DNA of 41,226 nt, taken from NCBI GenBank assembly GCA_002305715.1, contig DBQD01000030.1, positions 1 to 41,226 of the forward strand, written 5' to 3'. The notes below the pieces were generated by a model that searched no databases, was not told the DNA's origin, and was given only the letters and a program-made list of their open reading frames with translations. The first letter of the stretch is position 1. Every line of letters begins with the position of its first letter. Source of the DNA: Proteiniphilum sp. UBA1403. GTDB taxonomy: Bacteria; Bacteroidota; Bacteroidia; Bacteroidales; Dysgonomonadaceae. A program made the position numbers and the translations under genes. Of this stretch, positions 1 through 8,796 are shown piece by piece.

Positions 1-49
1 GACCTCATGATTATGAATCATGCGCTCTAACCAACTGAGCTATCTCGCC
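1..49 (-). tRNA. tRNA-Met (anticodon CAT), 3' part outside window
   Basis: The reverse complement of positions 49 to 1 folds as the 5' two thirds of a tRNA. It has acceptor strand GGCGAGA, a D-arm GCTC...GAGC with the GGTT loop, then anticodon stem CATGA/TCATG around loop TTCATAA with anticodon CAT. The T-arm and 3' acceptor lie beyond the window start. CAT could in principle be elongator Met, initiator fMet or a lysidine-modified Ile2. The absent half prevents a firm choice; elongator Met is most likely. Confidence 0.93.
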
Positions 50-193
50 ATTATGTAATATTTGAACAATTTGGAACTCTGTTCCCAAATTCGAGGGGCA
101 AAAGTAGTACATCTTTTTGAATTCTGCAACAAGAAATCAAAAAACATCGGTAAAAAATTTCAATTAGGGATAATTCAGTTTTTATAAAAGAAA

Positions 194-231
194 ATGGGGA
201 ATCTGTTGCACATACTAGAAATAGTCCCCAT
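194..231. repeat. Inverted repeat ahead of the mutS2 -7 box
   Basis: ATGGGGA at 194-200 is mirrored by TCCCCAT at 225-231, with a 24-nt spacer. The right arm ends 7 bp before the candidate -7 element at 239, so the dyad covers the region where a -33 element would lie. It could be an operator or chance. Apart from this and the promoter, the stretch 50-289 shows nothing else. Confidence 0.3.
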
Positions 232-238
232 AAAATTG

Positions 239-246
239 TAATTTTG
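239..246 (+). promoter_or_regulatory. -7 promoter element for mutS2
   Basis: TAATTTTG matches the Bacteroidetes -7 consensus TAnnTTTG and sits 43 bp ahead of the GTG start at 290. No TTTG is found 20 bp upstream, so only half of the promoter is supported. Confidence 0.5.
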
Positions 247-289
247 TACGATTTTTCAACTTCTTAAGGAAGTAAACAAACTAAATAAC

Positions 290-2722
290 GTGATCTATCC
301 TGATAATTTCGAACATAAGATTGAATTCAATAAAGTACGGCAACTAATCTCCGATCGCTGTCTAAGTACACTGGGACGAGAGAAGGTGGAGGAGATGCAT
401 TTTTCTGATTCGTTTGATGAGATCAGTACGCTGCTCTGTCAAACAGAAGAGTTTGTACGTATTAGAGAGGAAGAGGATTCTTTTCTGCTGGACAATTTTT
501 ATGACCTGCGTCCTGTATTACGACGAGTACGGATTGCAGGCTCTTGGATCGACCAAAGCGCACTCTTTGAGTTGCGCCGTTCGCTACAAACCATCAACGG
601 AATTGTATTATTTCTACGGCGCGACGATGAGAAAACGCAGCGTTATCCGCATCTGCTTGCTCTCACCGGTAATGTGGTCACCTTCCCTGAGATTACACGC
701 AAGATAGATACCATGCTCGATGGTTTTGGCCAGATGAGAGACAATGCATCTTCTCGTTTGGCGGAAATTAGACGTGAACTCACTACAACAGCAAATGGTA
801 TCTCAAAAAGTCTACAGTCCATCCTTCGTAAGGCGCAGGCTGAAGGGTATGTGGACAAGGATGTGGCACCCAGTATGCGCGACGGGCGACTAGTGATTCC
901 GGTTAATCCCTCCTTCAAGCGCAAGATAAAAGGTATCGTGCATGATGAATCGGCTTCTGGTAAAACGGTTTTTATTGAACCTTCGGAAGTAGTGGAGGCA
1001 AACAACCGTATCCGCGAACTGGAAAATGATGAACGGCGTGAGATCATTCGTATTCTGGTCGAATTTACCGACTACCTTCGCCCTTTTTTACCCGATCTGC
1101 TGGAGTCATATGAGTTTCTGGCGAAAATAGATTTCATACAAGCTAAAGCTTCCTTCGCTAAACTGATGGGGGGGATCAGGCCATCGTTACATGATCGACA
1201 ACTGATCGATTGGGTTGAGGCAATACACCCGCTGCTCTATCTTTCCTTAAAGAAACAGAACCGTAAAATAATTCCTCTCGACATTACGCTTGAAAAGGAA
1301 AATAGAATTTTGGTTATATCGGGCCCCAATGCAGGTGGTAAATCGGTCTGCCTGAAAACTGTTGGTCTGCTCCAGTATATGGTGCAATGTGGATTGCTGA
1401 TTCCATTGAAGGAAAATTCAAAAGTGGGCATCTTTTCTGATATCTTTATTGATATTGGAGATGAGCAATCTATCGAGAACGACCTTTCTACATACAGTTC
1501 ACACCTGATGAATATGAAATTTTTCGAACGAAAGTGCAATGCAAAGTCATTGTTACTGATCGATGAGTTTGGGAGTGGTACCGAACCGCAAATTGGGGCA
1601 GCTATTGCAGAAGCATTGCTCGATCGATTCAACAAACGGCAATCGTTTGGTGTTATTACAACGCATTACCAGAATCTAAAACATTTTGCAAACGAGCATG
1701 AGGGTGTGGTGAATGGTGCCATGTTATATGACCGGCATGAGATGCAACCGCTCTTTCGTCTCTCTATTGGCAATCCAGGGAGCTCCTTTGCGGTGGAAAT
1801 AGCACGCAAAATTGGACTTCCGGAAGAGGTCATAGCCTATGCATCGGAGATTGTGGGGAGCGAATACATCAACATGGATAAATACTTGCAAGATATTGCT
1901 CGGGATAGAAGGTATTGGGAACGCAAACGCGACGAGATTCGGCGCGAACGAAACCGCCTTGAGGAGGTCTCTACAAAATATGAATTGGAGCTGGAAGAGA
2001 TTAACAAGCAAAAGAAGGAGATCCTCGCACAAGCACGGCTAAAAGCAGAACAGATGCTGGCCGAAAGTAATGCTCGTATAGAAAATACTATACGTGAGAT
2101 CCGTGAGGCAAAGGCCGAAAAGGATAAAACCAAACAAATAAGGGAATCACTGAACAAATTCAAAGAACAGGTGTCGTCAGTCGATATCGACGAGAAGGAT
2201 TCAATCGTGCCTAAAAAGGTAACGAAGAAGATAAAGACGAAACAATTGACAGCTAAAGAGCCCAAAGAGCAACTATCAATTGGTGATGCTGTACGTATTA
2301 AGGGACAGACATCGGTGGGTGAGGTAATGGAGGTTGCTGGCAAGAAGGCTACCATAGCGTTTGGAATGATAAAAACAATGGTGAGTCTCGATAATCTGGA
2401 GCGAGTGAGCAATAACCAACTGAAAAAGGAAAAGAAAGCATCTAATACCCGCGACTTAATGCACGAGCGGAAATTGAATTTCAAACAGGATATAGATGTG
2501 CGTGGTATGCGAGGCGACGAGGCTTTACAGGCTGTTATCTATTTTATTGATGATGCTATTCAACTGGGTGTTTCCAGGGTCCGCATATTGCATGGAACGG
2601 GTACTGGAGCATTACGTCAGATTATTCGCGACTATCTGGGAACTGTGAATGGTGTGGCTCACTATCGTGATGAGCATGTACAGTTCGGTGGGGCAGGAAT
2701 CACCGTGATTGATTTAGAATAA
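290..2722 (+). CDS. mutS2: Endonuclease MutS2 (MutS-like ATPase with Smr domain)
   Basis: The 810-residue protein has the MutS2 order: core and lever domains, an ABC-type ATPase, a coiled-coil region and a C-terminal Smr domain. Walker A is GPNAGGKS at 345-352 and Walker B is LLLIDEFGSG with D425 and E426. A charged helix at about 530-640 follows. The Smr domain (about 735-808) carries the IDVRG and HGTGTGALR motifs typical of the nuclease or branched-DNA-binding fold. MutS2 acts on recombination intermediates or on collided ribosomes, depending on the species; which role applies here cannot be read from sequence. The start is GTG: it gives MIYPDNFEHKI, the usual Bacteroidetes N-terminus, and no ATG nearby preserves it. 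The gene is monocistronic, between a divergent tRNA and the transporter promoter. Confidence 0.96.
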   Translation: MIYPDNFEHKIEFNKVRQLISDRCLSTLGREKVEEMHFSDSFDEISTLLCQTEEFVRIREEEDSFLLDNFYDLRPVLRRVRIAGSWIDQSALFELRRSLQTINGIVLFLRRDDEKTQRYPHLLALTGNVVTFPEITRKIDTMLDGFGQMRDNASSRLAEIRRELTTTANGISKSLQSILRKAQAEGYVDKDVAPSMRDGRLVIPVNPSFKRKIKGIVHDESASGKTVFIEPSEVVEANNRIRELENDERREIIRILVEFTDYLRPFLPDLLESYEFLAKIDFIQAKASFAKLMGGIRPSLHDRQLIDWVEAIHPLLYLSLKKQNRKIIPLDITLEKENRILVISGPNAGGKSVCLKTVGLLQYMVQCGLLIPLKENSKVGIFSDIFIDIGDEQSIENDLSTYSSHLMNMKFFERKCNAKSLLLIDEFGSGTEPQIGAAIAEALLDRFNKRQSFGVITTHYQNLKHFANEHEGVVNGAMLYDRHEMQPLFRLSIGNPGSSFAVEIARKIGLPEEVIAYASEIVGSEYINMDKYLQDIARDRRYWERKRDEIRRERNRLEEVSTKYELELEEINKQKKEILAQARLKAEQMLAESNARIENTIREIREAKAEKDKTKQIRESLNKFKEQVSSVDIDEKDSIVPKKVTKKIKTKQLTAKEPKEQLSIGDAVRIKGQTSVGEVMEVAGKKATIAFGMIKTMVSLDNLERVSNNQLKKEKKASNTRDLMHERKLNFKQDIDVRGMRGDEALQAVIYFIDDAIQLGVSRVRILHGTGTGALRQIIRDYLGTVNGVAHYRDEHVQFGGAGITVIDLE

Positions 2723-2754
2723 ATTCAAATATCGTATATATTCAAATATTTTTT

Positions 2755-2762
2755 TATCTTTG
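2755..2762 (+). promoter_or_regulatory. -7 promoter element for the POT-like transporter operon
   Basis: TATCTTTG is a perfect TAnnTTTG -7 box, 46 bp ahead of the ATG at 2809 and inside the 86-bp gap after mutS2. The usual -33 TTTG is not seen. Confidence 0.55.
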
Positions 2763-2808
2763 CCTGCAATATTAAAATTGCAGCAAAATTAACATCAAAT
2801 ACACAACA

Positions 2809-4182
2809 ATGGGAAAATTTTCAAAACCTTTTTGGGTAGCTAATTTTGTAGAGCTGTTGGAACGATTGGCATATTATGCGGTCTTCATAGTAATAACCCT
2901 CTATTTGTCGAATGTTTGGGGATTCTCAGATATTGAAGCAGGTGTGATTGCCGGTTTGTTCTCGGCTACTCTTTACCTTCTTCCCTTGTTTGCTGGTGCG
3001 TATGCTGATAAAATTGGCTTTCGTTCGGCCATAATAATCGCTTTCTTACTGTTAACTGTTGGTTATGCAGGATTGGGTGTTCTACCCACAATGCTTGAAA
3101 GTGCGGGTTTGGTTAGTTATGACATGACAACCACCTACACAGGATTAAATGAAAGTTACCTCCGTTGGTCGATTATTGCTCCACTGATTCTGGTTGTGAT
3201 AGGTGGTGCCTTCATTAAATCGGTAATTTCAGGTACAGTCGCTCGCGAGACAACTCCCGACACCCGGGCTCGTGGTTATTCTATCTTCTATATGATGGTT
3301 AACATTGGTGCTTTTACCGGCAAAACAGTGGTTGACCCCCTGCGTAGAAGTATGGGAGATCAGGGGCTTGTTTATTTGAATTATTTCTCAGCAGCTATGA
3401 CGCTCCTGGCGTTGATTGCTGTATATTTTTTCTATAAATCTGCAAAGACTGAAGGTATAGGAAAAAGCTTCGCTGAAATTGGTAAATCACTGGTGAAGGT
3501 GGTGCTTAATGTGCGACTAATGTTGCTCATTCTCATTGTTAGCGGTTTCTGGGTCATTCAAAGTCAGATGTACGCTACCATGCCAAAGTTTGTGATCAGA
3601 TTAATTGGTGAAAGTGCTTCTCCGGGTTGGTATGCCAATGTGAATCCTTTGGTGGTATTTGTCTGTGTGAACTTTGTGACTTCTTTCATGAAGAAACGAA
3701 GTGCTATTACATCTATGATGGTGGGTATGTTCATCATTCCCATCTCGGCTCTGGTTATGTCGATGGGAACGCAAATTGGAGGAGATCATATCTTAGGATT
3801 GCATCCGGTAGCATTCATGATGATCGTCGGTATTGCTTTTCAGGCAATTGCTGAGTGTTTTATCTCTCCCCGTTACTTGGAGTATTTTTCTTTACAGGCA
3901 CCCAAAGGTGAGGAGGGCTTATACCTCGGTTTCAGCCATCTGCATTCTTTCTTTTCCTATTTGTTTGCATTCGGACTTTCGGGATTTTTATTGGACAAAT
4001 ATTTACCGGATCCACGCCTTTTTATCAATGAAGCTGGTGTAATGGATAATGTAGCATACGCTGCAGCTACACAGAATGCTCACCATATTTGGTATGTCTT
4101 TGTGGCTATTGGTGCCATTTCTGCAGTTGCCCTGTTTGTATATAGTAAGGTGACGAACAAGATGGATAACAAAGCCAAATAA
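2809..4182 (+). CDS. POT/PTR-like MFS transporter
   Basis: The 457-residue protein is very hydrophobic, with about 12 membrane helices. The first helix contains E15-x-x-E18-R19 followed by YY, which is the ExxER proton-coupling signature of the POT/PTR peptide transporter branch of the MFS. The segment FYMMVNIGAFTGK near residue 165 resembles the POT motif FYxxINxG. An inner-membrane proton symporter is therefore the best reading. The substrate is unknown. The next gene starts 30 bp downstream and is an NagB/PIG-L fusion, so an amino-sugar-containing compound or a muropeptide is a reasonable inference but is not shown by sequence. Other POT-type MFS subfamilies carry unrelated solutes. Confidence 0.8.
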   Translation: MGKFSKPFWVANFVELLERLAYYAVFIVITLYLSNVWGFSDIEAGVIAGLFSATLYLLPLFAGAYADKIGFRSAIIIAFLLLTVGYAGLGVLPTMLESAGLVSYDMTTTYTGLNESYLRWSIIAPLILVVIGGAFIKSVISGTVARETTPDTRARGYSIFYMMVNIGAFTGKTVVDPLRRSMGDQGLVYLNYFSAAMTLLALIAVYFFYKSAKTEGIGKSFAEIGKSLVKVVLNVRLMLLILIVSGFWVIQSQMYATMPKFVIRLIGESASPGWYANVNPLVVFVCVNFVTSFMKKRSAITSMMVGMFIIPISALVMSMGTQIGGDHILGLHPVAFMMIVGIAFQAIAECFISPRYLEYFSLQAPKGEEGLYLGFSHLHSFFSYLFAFGLSGFLLDKYLPDPRLFINEAGVMDNVAYAAATQNAHHIWYVFVAIGAISAVALFVYSKVTNKMDNKAK

Positions 4183-4212
4183 TAACTATTGAATCAATAA
4201 ATCGTTAAAAAT

Positions 4213-6198
4213 ATGAGATTAGATTTGAGTTCTCACATCACACTCGAACGGGTTCCCAGGAAGTATTACTTACCCGAGAACGATTTTGAAGAGTACAATC
4301 TTTCACGTTTCGAGAAATTACCCGTTGCCATTTACGAGGAATCAAAGAAAGCAGCAATAAAGGTGGCCCACGAAATTGTGGATGAAATGTTGCAAAAACA
4401 GCAAATAGGAGCTCCATTTGTGTTGGGTGTCAGTGGAGGGGCTTCTCCTCTTCCAGTGTATGAAGAGTTGGTTAGAATGCACAAAAAAGAGAATGTAAGC
4501 TTTAAGAATGTGATTATTTTTAATACTTACGAGTTTTACCCTGCTGTTGATTTCTCTTTCAGCAACTTACAGATGCTCAAAGAGGTGTTTTTGAATCAAG
4601 TTGATATTGATCCAACCAATATTTATTCACCCGATGCTTCCATCGAAAAGGATCTGATTGCAGATAACTGCGAAGCATTTGAGCGCAGTCTCAAAAAAAT
4701 GGGCGGTCTCGATTATTTATTACTGGGACTTGGAAGCAAGGGAAATGTTGGCTTCAACATGCCGGGTAGTGGACTGCACTCACAAACGAGATTGGTCATG
4801 CTCGACGGGGATTCACGCAAAGATATTGCACGCAACTTCGGTTCTCTTGATAAGGTACCTGTAAGCGCAATCACCATGGGGCTGTCTGATATGATGGGTG
4901 CCAAAAAGATTGCATTGGTAGCATGGAGTGAACAAAAAGCAAAGAGCATTCGCGATATCGTTGAAGGTACAGTAACTGACTTGGTTCCCGGTTCTATCTT
5001 GCAGACGCATACCGAAACAACAATCTATGTAGATTTGGCGGCTGCTTCTGAACTTACACGCATAAGTCGCCCATGGCTCGTTACCAATTGTGAGTGGAAC
5101 AGCAAGCTTATTCGCCGTGCAATTGTCTGGCTTTGTGGGGTAGTGGATAAGCCCATCTTAAAACTGACTAACAAAGATTACAACGACAATGGACTGAGTG
5201 AGTTGATCACAATATACGGCTCTGCGTATAATGTGAATATTCAAATTTTCAACGACCTGCAACATACAATTACAGGATGGCCGGGTGGAAAACCCGATGC
5301 CGATGATACGCATCGTCCGGAACGGGCAAAACCCTATCCTAAGCGTGTAATTATTTTCAGCCCACATCCCGATGATGATGTTATTTCCATGGGAGGTACC
5401 TTCCAGCGATTGGTAAATCAGGGTCACGAGGTTCATGTGGCATACCAGACATCCGGAAATATTGCAGTGGGAGATGAGGAGGTAATTCGTTATATCTCTG
5501 TATTGAATAGTATTCGCAAGAAATTCAATCCGCAAAATACGGCTATGCTGGAGAAATATGAGCAAATTCGCAACTATCTCTTGTATGAAAAGACAAAAGA
5601 AGATGTAGATACGCCTGATATTCTTTTTATTAAGGGAAGAATCCGACGGGAAGAAGCTCGCTCGGCTGATAGATATGTAGGACTCTCTGAAGAAAATGTT
5701 CATTTTCTTGATCTTCCATTCTATGAAACAGGTAAAGTGAAGAAGAATCCTATTTCAGAGAAGGATGTGACAATCGTAAAGGAATTTATTGAAACCATCA
5801 AGCCACACCAAATCTATGTTGCTGGCGACTTGGCAGATCCTCATGGTACACACAAAGTGTGTCTCGATGCAATTCTGGCTGCTGTTGATATACTCAAAGA
5901 TGAAGAGTGGTTCAACGATTGCCGCATCTGGATGTATCGTGGAGCATGGATGGAGTGGGAGATTGATCATATTGAAATGGCAGTACCTCTTTCACCAGAG
6001 GAACTACGTCAGAAAAGAAATGCCATCTTGAGACATCAATCCCAAATGGAAAGTGCTCCTTTCTTAGGGGATGATGAAAGGTTGTTCTGGCAACGTTCAG
6101 AAGAGCGTAATCGAGCTACTGCCGATATGTATTGGAAACTAGGGTTGGCATCTTACGAGGCTATTGAGGCGTTCGTGGAATACAAACCTGTACAATAA
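4213..6198 (+). CDS. NagB-like domain fused to PIG-L/LmbE deacetylase domain
   Basis: The 661-residue cytoplasmic protein has an N-terminal domain of the glucosamine-6-phosphate isomerase fold (about 35-290) and a C-terminal LmbE/PIG-L domain (about 375-655). The PIG-L domain keeps PHPDDD (H385, D387, D388) and a distal DPHGTH (H544, H547), consistent with a zinc N-deacetylase. In the NagB part the residues equivalent to E. coli D72, D141, H143 and E148 are Y106, K176, N178 and M183, read from FNTYEF and GLGSKGNVGFNMP. Deaminase activity is therefore doubtful, although databases would call it glucosamine-6-phosphate deaminase. The NagB fold may act as a sugar-binding or regulatory module. It lies 30 bp after the POT-like transporter, so the two are probably one operon, closed by the terminator at 6217. 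Confidence 0.88.
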   Translation: MRLDLSSHITLERVPRKYYLPENDFEEYNLSRFEKLPVAIYEESKKAAIKVAHEIVDEMLQKQQIGAPFVLGVSGGASPLPVYEELVRMHKKENVSFKNVIIFNTYEFYPAVDFSFSNLQMLKEVFLNQVDIDPTNIYSPDASIEKDLIADNCEAFERSLKKMGGLDYLLLGLGSKGNVGFNMPGSGLHSQTRLVMLDGDSRKDIARNFGSLDKVPVSAITMGLSDMMGAKKIALVAWSEQKAKSIRDIVEGTVTDLVPGSILQTHTETTIYVDLAAASELTRISRPWLVTNCEWNSKLIRRAIVWLCGVVDKPILKLTNKDYNDNGLSELITIYGSAYNVNIQIFNDLQHTITGWPGGKPDADDTHRPERAKPYPKRVIIFSPHPDDDVISMGGTFQRLVNQGHEVHVAYQTSGNIAVGDEEVIRYISVLNSIRKKFNPQNTAMLEKYEQIRNYLLYEKTKEDVDTPDILFIKGRIRREEARSADRYVGLSEENVHFLDLPFYETGKVKKNPISEKDVTIVKEFIETIKPHQIYVAGDLADPHGTHKVCLDAILAAVDILKDEEWFNDCRIWMYRGAWMEWEIDHIEMAVPLSPEELRQKRNAILRHQSQMESAPFLGDDERLFWQRSEERNRATADMYWKLGLASYEAIEAFVEYKPVQ

Positions 6199-6216
6199 GT
6201 CTTTTTTATTCGCAAG

Positions 6217-6253
6217 TAGAAAAAGCTGTCCGAAGACAGCTTTTTCTGTTTTT
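6217..6253 (+). terminator. Rho-independent terminator after the NagB/PIG-L gene
   Basis: AAAAAGCTGTC and GACAGCTTTTT form an 11-bp stem around a CGAA loop (6231-6234), extended by G-C and A-T pairs outside, and followed by a run of T from 6249. It starts about 20 bp after the stop codon. Confidence 0.92.
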
Positions 6254-6317
6254 GGACATTTTGGGTAATAAATTCAAAAAAAAATTGTATATTGTGAGCC
6301 TATTTTTATACTGAAAG

Positions 6318-6707
6318 ATGCCAAAAGAAAAATTCCATATTGAATTCCTAATGGGAAATGCAACCCTGAGTAGCTTGTGGCGCATGGTGAGCCAGATTGA
6401 CGGCCTTTCAGAGTGGTTTGCTGATGAGGTTACAATGGATGATACCGAAAATATCTATACCTTCAAATGGGGGAAAAGTCAAAACCAAGCAATCATTGTA
6501 AATCAAAAAACCCTTACCAGCATACGTTACCGATGGATTGATGAGGAAGAAGAACCCTCTTATTTTGAATTCGCAATCCATAAATTGGATCTGTCAGGCC
6601 AAATGACATTGGAGATTACAGACTTCGCTGAACCCGATGAAAAAGGTGATGCCATTGCTTTATGGGAAACACAAGTTGATGAATTGAAACGAAGACTGGG
6701 TATTTAA
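6318..6707 (+). CDS. START-like domain protein
   Basis: This small protein of 129 residues matches the Bacteroidetes START-like (SRPBCC/AHSA1 superfamily) proteins. The N-terminus has FHIEFLMGNATLSSLWRMVS, then a WFADEV segment, alternating beta strands, and a C-terminal helix ending in DELKRRLGI. The fold forms a hydrophobic pocket for a ligand. No ligand or partner is known to me for this subgroup. There is no signal peptide or membrane segment. It stands between a terminator and the lptF/G promoter and so is probably transcribed alone. No perfect -7 box is found in its short upstream gap. Confidence 0.8.
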   Translation: MPKEKFHIEFLMGNATLSSLWRMVSQIDGLSEWFADEVTMDDTENIYTFKWGKSQNQAIIVNQKTLTSIRYRWIDEEEEPSYFEFAIHKLDLSGQMTLEITDFAEPDEKGDAIALWETQVDELKRRLGI

Positions 6708-6786
6708 ATGGCCAAACCTCCTCAAGTTGCTGTGCCAATTAAACTTCTTTACACTTTTGAAAATACGATTGTCCGTTTGATTTTAT

Positions 6787-6794
6787 TATCTTTG
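6787..6794 (+). promoter_or_regulatory. -7 promoter element for the lptF/G-ribBA genes
   Basis: TATCTTTG is a perfect TAnnTTTG box, 35 bp ahead of the ATG at 6830. TTTG copies occur upstream at 6756 and 6776, but neither has the 20-bp spacing. Confidence 0.55.
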
Positions 6795-6829
6795 CCCAAA
6801 AATTAAACGGGTCTCTTTTTTCAGAATAA

Positions 6830-8782
6830 ATGAGGAATATTTTTCACATAAAGCGGTTATATAGATATATACTGACCACCTTTATACCGCTTTTTCTGAT
6901 GACTTTTGCTATATGCTTATTTCTAGTACTGATGCAATTTTTGTGGAAGTACGTGGAGGATATGGTGGGCAAAGGTTTGGGACTTGATGTGATTGGCGAA
7001 ATGTTTTTTTATGCTGCCCTGAATCTTATTCCCATGGCATTGCCTTTGGCCATTTTGTTGGCTTCGCTAATGGTCTTCGGGAATTTAGGAGAAAACCTTG
7101 AACTCCTCGCTATAAAATCGGCAGGGATCCCTTTGTTGAGGATCATGAAGCCCTTGATCATACTTATTTTCTTCATTAGCGTGGGTGCATTCTTCTTTCA
7201 GAATAACGCCATGCCGAAAATACAAACCAAGTTTTATTCACTACTTATCTCAATTCGTCAGGCCTCACCCGAACTGGATGTGCCGGAAGGTGTTTTCTAT
7301 AAGGAGATTGATGGCTACAACCTCTATGTAGAAAAAAAGAATCAACAAACGGGAATGTTATACGATGTGTTGATTTATGATGTGGCGAGTGGTTTCAACA
7401 ACATGGCAGTGATTGTTTGTGATTCGGCAGAGATGAATTCAACAGAGGATAAGACAATGTTGGTTTTTACAATGTATAGTGGTCAACAGTTCCAAAATTT
7501 CACACAGGGATCTAAAAATAGAAGTCGCACCGATTTTGTTCCATATGCTCGGGAGAACTTCGATGTGAAAACCATGATGATCTCGTATGATGCAAACTTT
7601 AACCGCATGGGAGAAGATGTGATTGAGGGAAGTTCAACGAGTAACTATGTTTCAAAGAACCTCACTCAATTGGGTGCCTCCATCGATTCAATGACTACAA
7701 TCATGGACAGTGTTAATAGAGTTGATAGGAAAATGATGAGAACATATTCTTATCTGTCTTTTCGTAACAGCTATCCTACTGAAAAGAAAGATTCACTCAT
7801 TGCGGCACCAAAATTAGACGACGTGCTTGTTCCACGTCCCGATACACTGTTGCAATCGAAATCTCTGCAAGAGCAGTCTAATATATTGCAAAGCGCTTTT
7901 TCAAAAGCTGATAACAATAACAACGAGTTCCTTTTCAGATCACTCAATAAAACAACAACTCAAAAGACTATCAATCGACATTGGGTAGAGTGGCATCGTA
8001 AATTTACCATACCTTTCACCTGCCTCATTTTCTTTTTCATTGGAGCTCCTTTGGGTTCTATTGTGAGAAAGGGCGGTTTGGGTACGCCCATTGTAATCTC
8101 TGTGGTACTCTTCATTATTTATTATATTGTGGATAATGTGGGTTATAAAATGACACGCGATGGGGTATGGGAACATTGGTTTGGTATGTGGTTCAGCTCG
8201 TTCATTCTCATGCCTATCGGTGTATTTCTGACCTACAAGGCTATGAACGATTCAGTGATCATGAATGCAGATACCTATCTAGAGTTCTTTAAAAAATTGT
8301 TCTTTATTCGAGCTAAAAGGAGGTATCCGTTAAAAACAGTGGTGATTGATTATCCTAATTATAAAGAGATAGTAGACTCGTTATCGGGTCTCTCGGAAGA
8401 TATTGATCGTTACCTTACTACCTATGGCAGGGTATCCTACAAATTGTTTTGGACGAATAGTGAATACGAGAGGGAATTGCAAGGCATAAAAAGTTCAATG
8501 GAGATTATTCTCAGTCAAATCTCCAACTCTCGGAGACCAGAGGAGCTCTTTCTTGCAGAGGCATTCCCGGTGTTAATCACCAATACAAGACCAGTTAAGG
8601 CCAATACTGTATTGGCAAAAATAAGCATGTACCTCTTTCCTGTGGGAATTGTTTTACGAATCCTCTCGGTGCCGTTTGAAACAAGAACTAAGAAAGATCT
8701 TAAGGAGATACAGCGGCTTTGTAAAGAGTTGATTGGAGTAATACAAAACGCACATACAACTGGTCATGTGATAACAGCATAA
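6830..8782 (+). CDS. LptF/LptG family LPS-export permease (YjgP/YjgQ)
   Basis: The 650-residue inner-membrane protein has three N-terminal helices (about 14-36, 57-83, 103-124), a long periplasmic beta-rich segment (about 130-390) and three more helices (about 392-412, 419-441, 448-468). This is the LptF/LptG layout. The segment GNLGENLELLAIKSAGI at 84-100 is the typical cytoplasmic coupling loop that contacts the LptB ATPase. These permeases extract lipopolysaccharide for the Lpt bridge. It is much longer than the roughly 360-residue E. coli proteins, because of about 170 extra C-terminal residues with one further hydrophobic stretch (about 600-618); long forms are usual in Bacteroidetes. 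LptF and LptG cannot be told apart here. ribBA begins 14 bp downstream, suggesting co-transcription. Confidence 0.9.
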   Translation: MRNIFHIKRLYRYILTTFIPLFLMTFAICLFLVLMQFLWKYVEDMVGKGLGLDVIGEMFFYAALNLIPMALPLAILLASLMVFGNLGENLELLAIKSAGIPLLRIMKPLIILIFFISVGAFFFQNNAMPKIQTKFYSLLISIRQASPELDVPEGVFYKEIDGYNLYVEKKNQQTGMLYDVLIYDVASGFNNMAVIVCDSAEMNSTEDKTMLVFTMYSGQQFQNFTQGSKNRSRTDFVPYARENFDVKTMMISYDANFNRMGEDVIEGSSTSNYVSKNLTQLGASIDSMTTIMDSVNRVDRKMMRTYSYLSFRNSYPTEKKDSLIAAPKLDDVLVPRPDTLLQSKSLQEQSNILQSAFSKADNNNNEFLFRSLNKTTTQKTINRHWVEWHRKFTIPFTCLIFFFIGAPLGSIVRKGGLGTPIVISVVLFIIYYIVDNVGYKMTRDGVWEHWFGMWFSSFILMPIGVFLTYKAMNDSVIMNADTYLEFFKKLFFIRAKRRYPLKTVVIDYPNYKEIVDSLSGLSEDIDRYLTTYGRVSYKLFWTNSEYERELQGIKSSMEIILSQISNSRRPEELFLAEAFPVLITNTRPVKANTVLAKISMYLFPVGIVLRILSVPFETRTKKDLKEIQRLCKELIGVIQNAHTTGHVITA

Positions 8783-8796
8783 AATAAAAACAGCAT

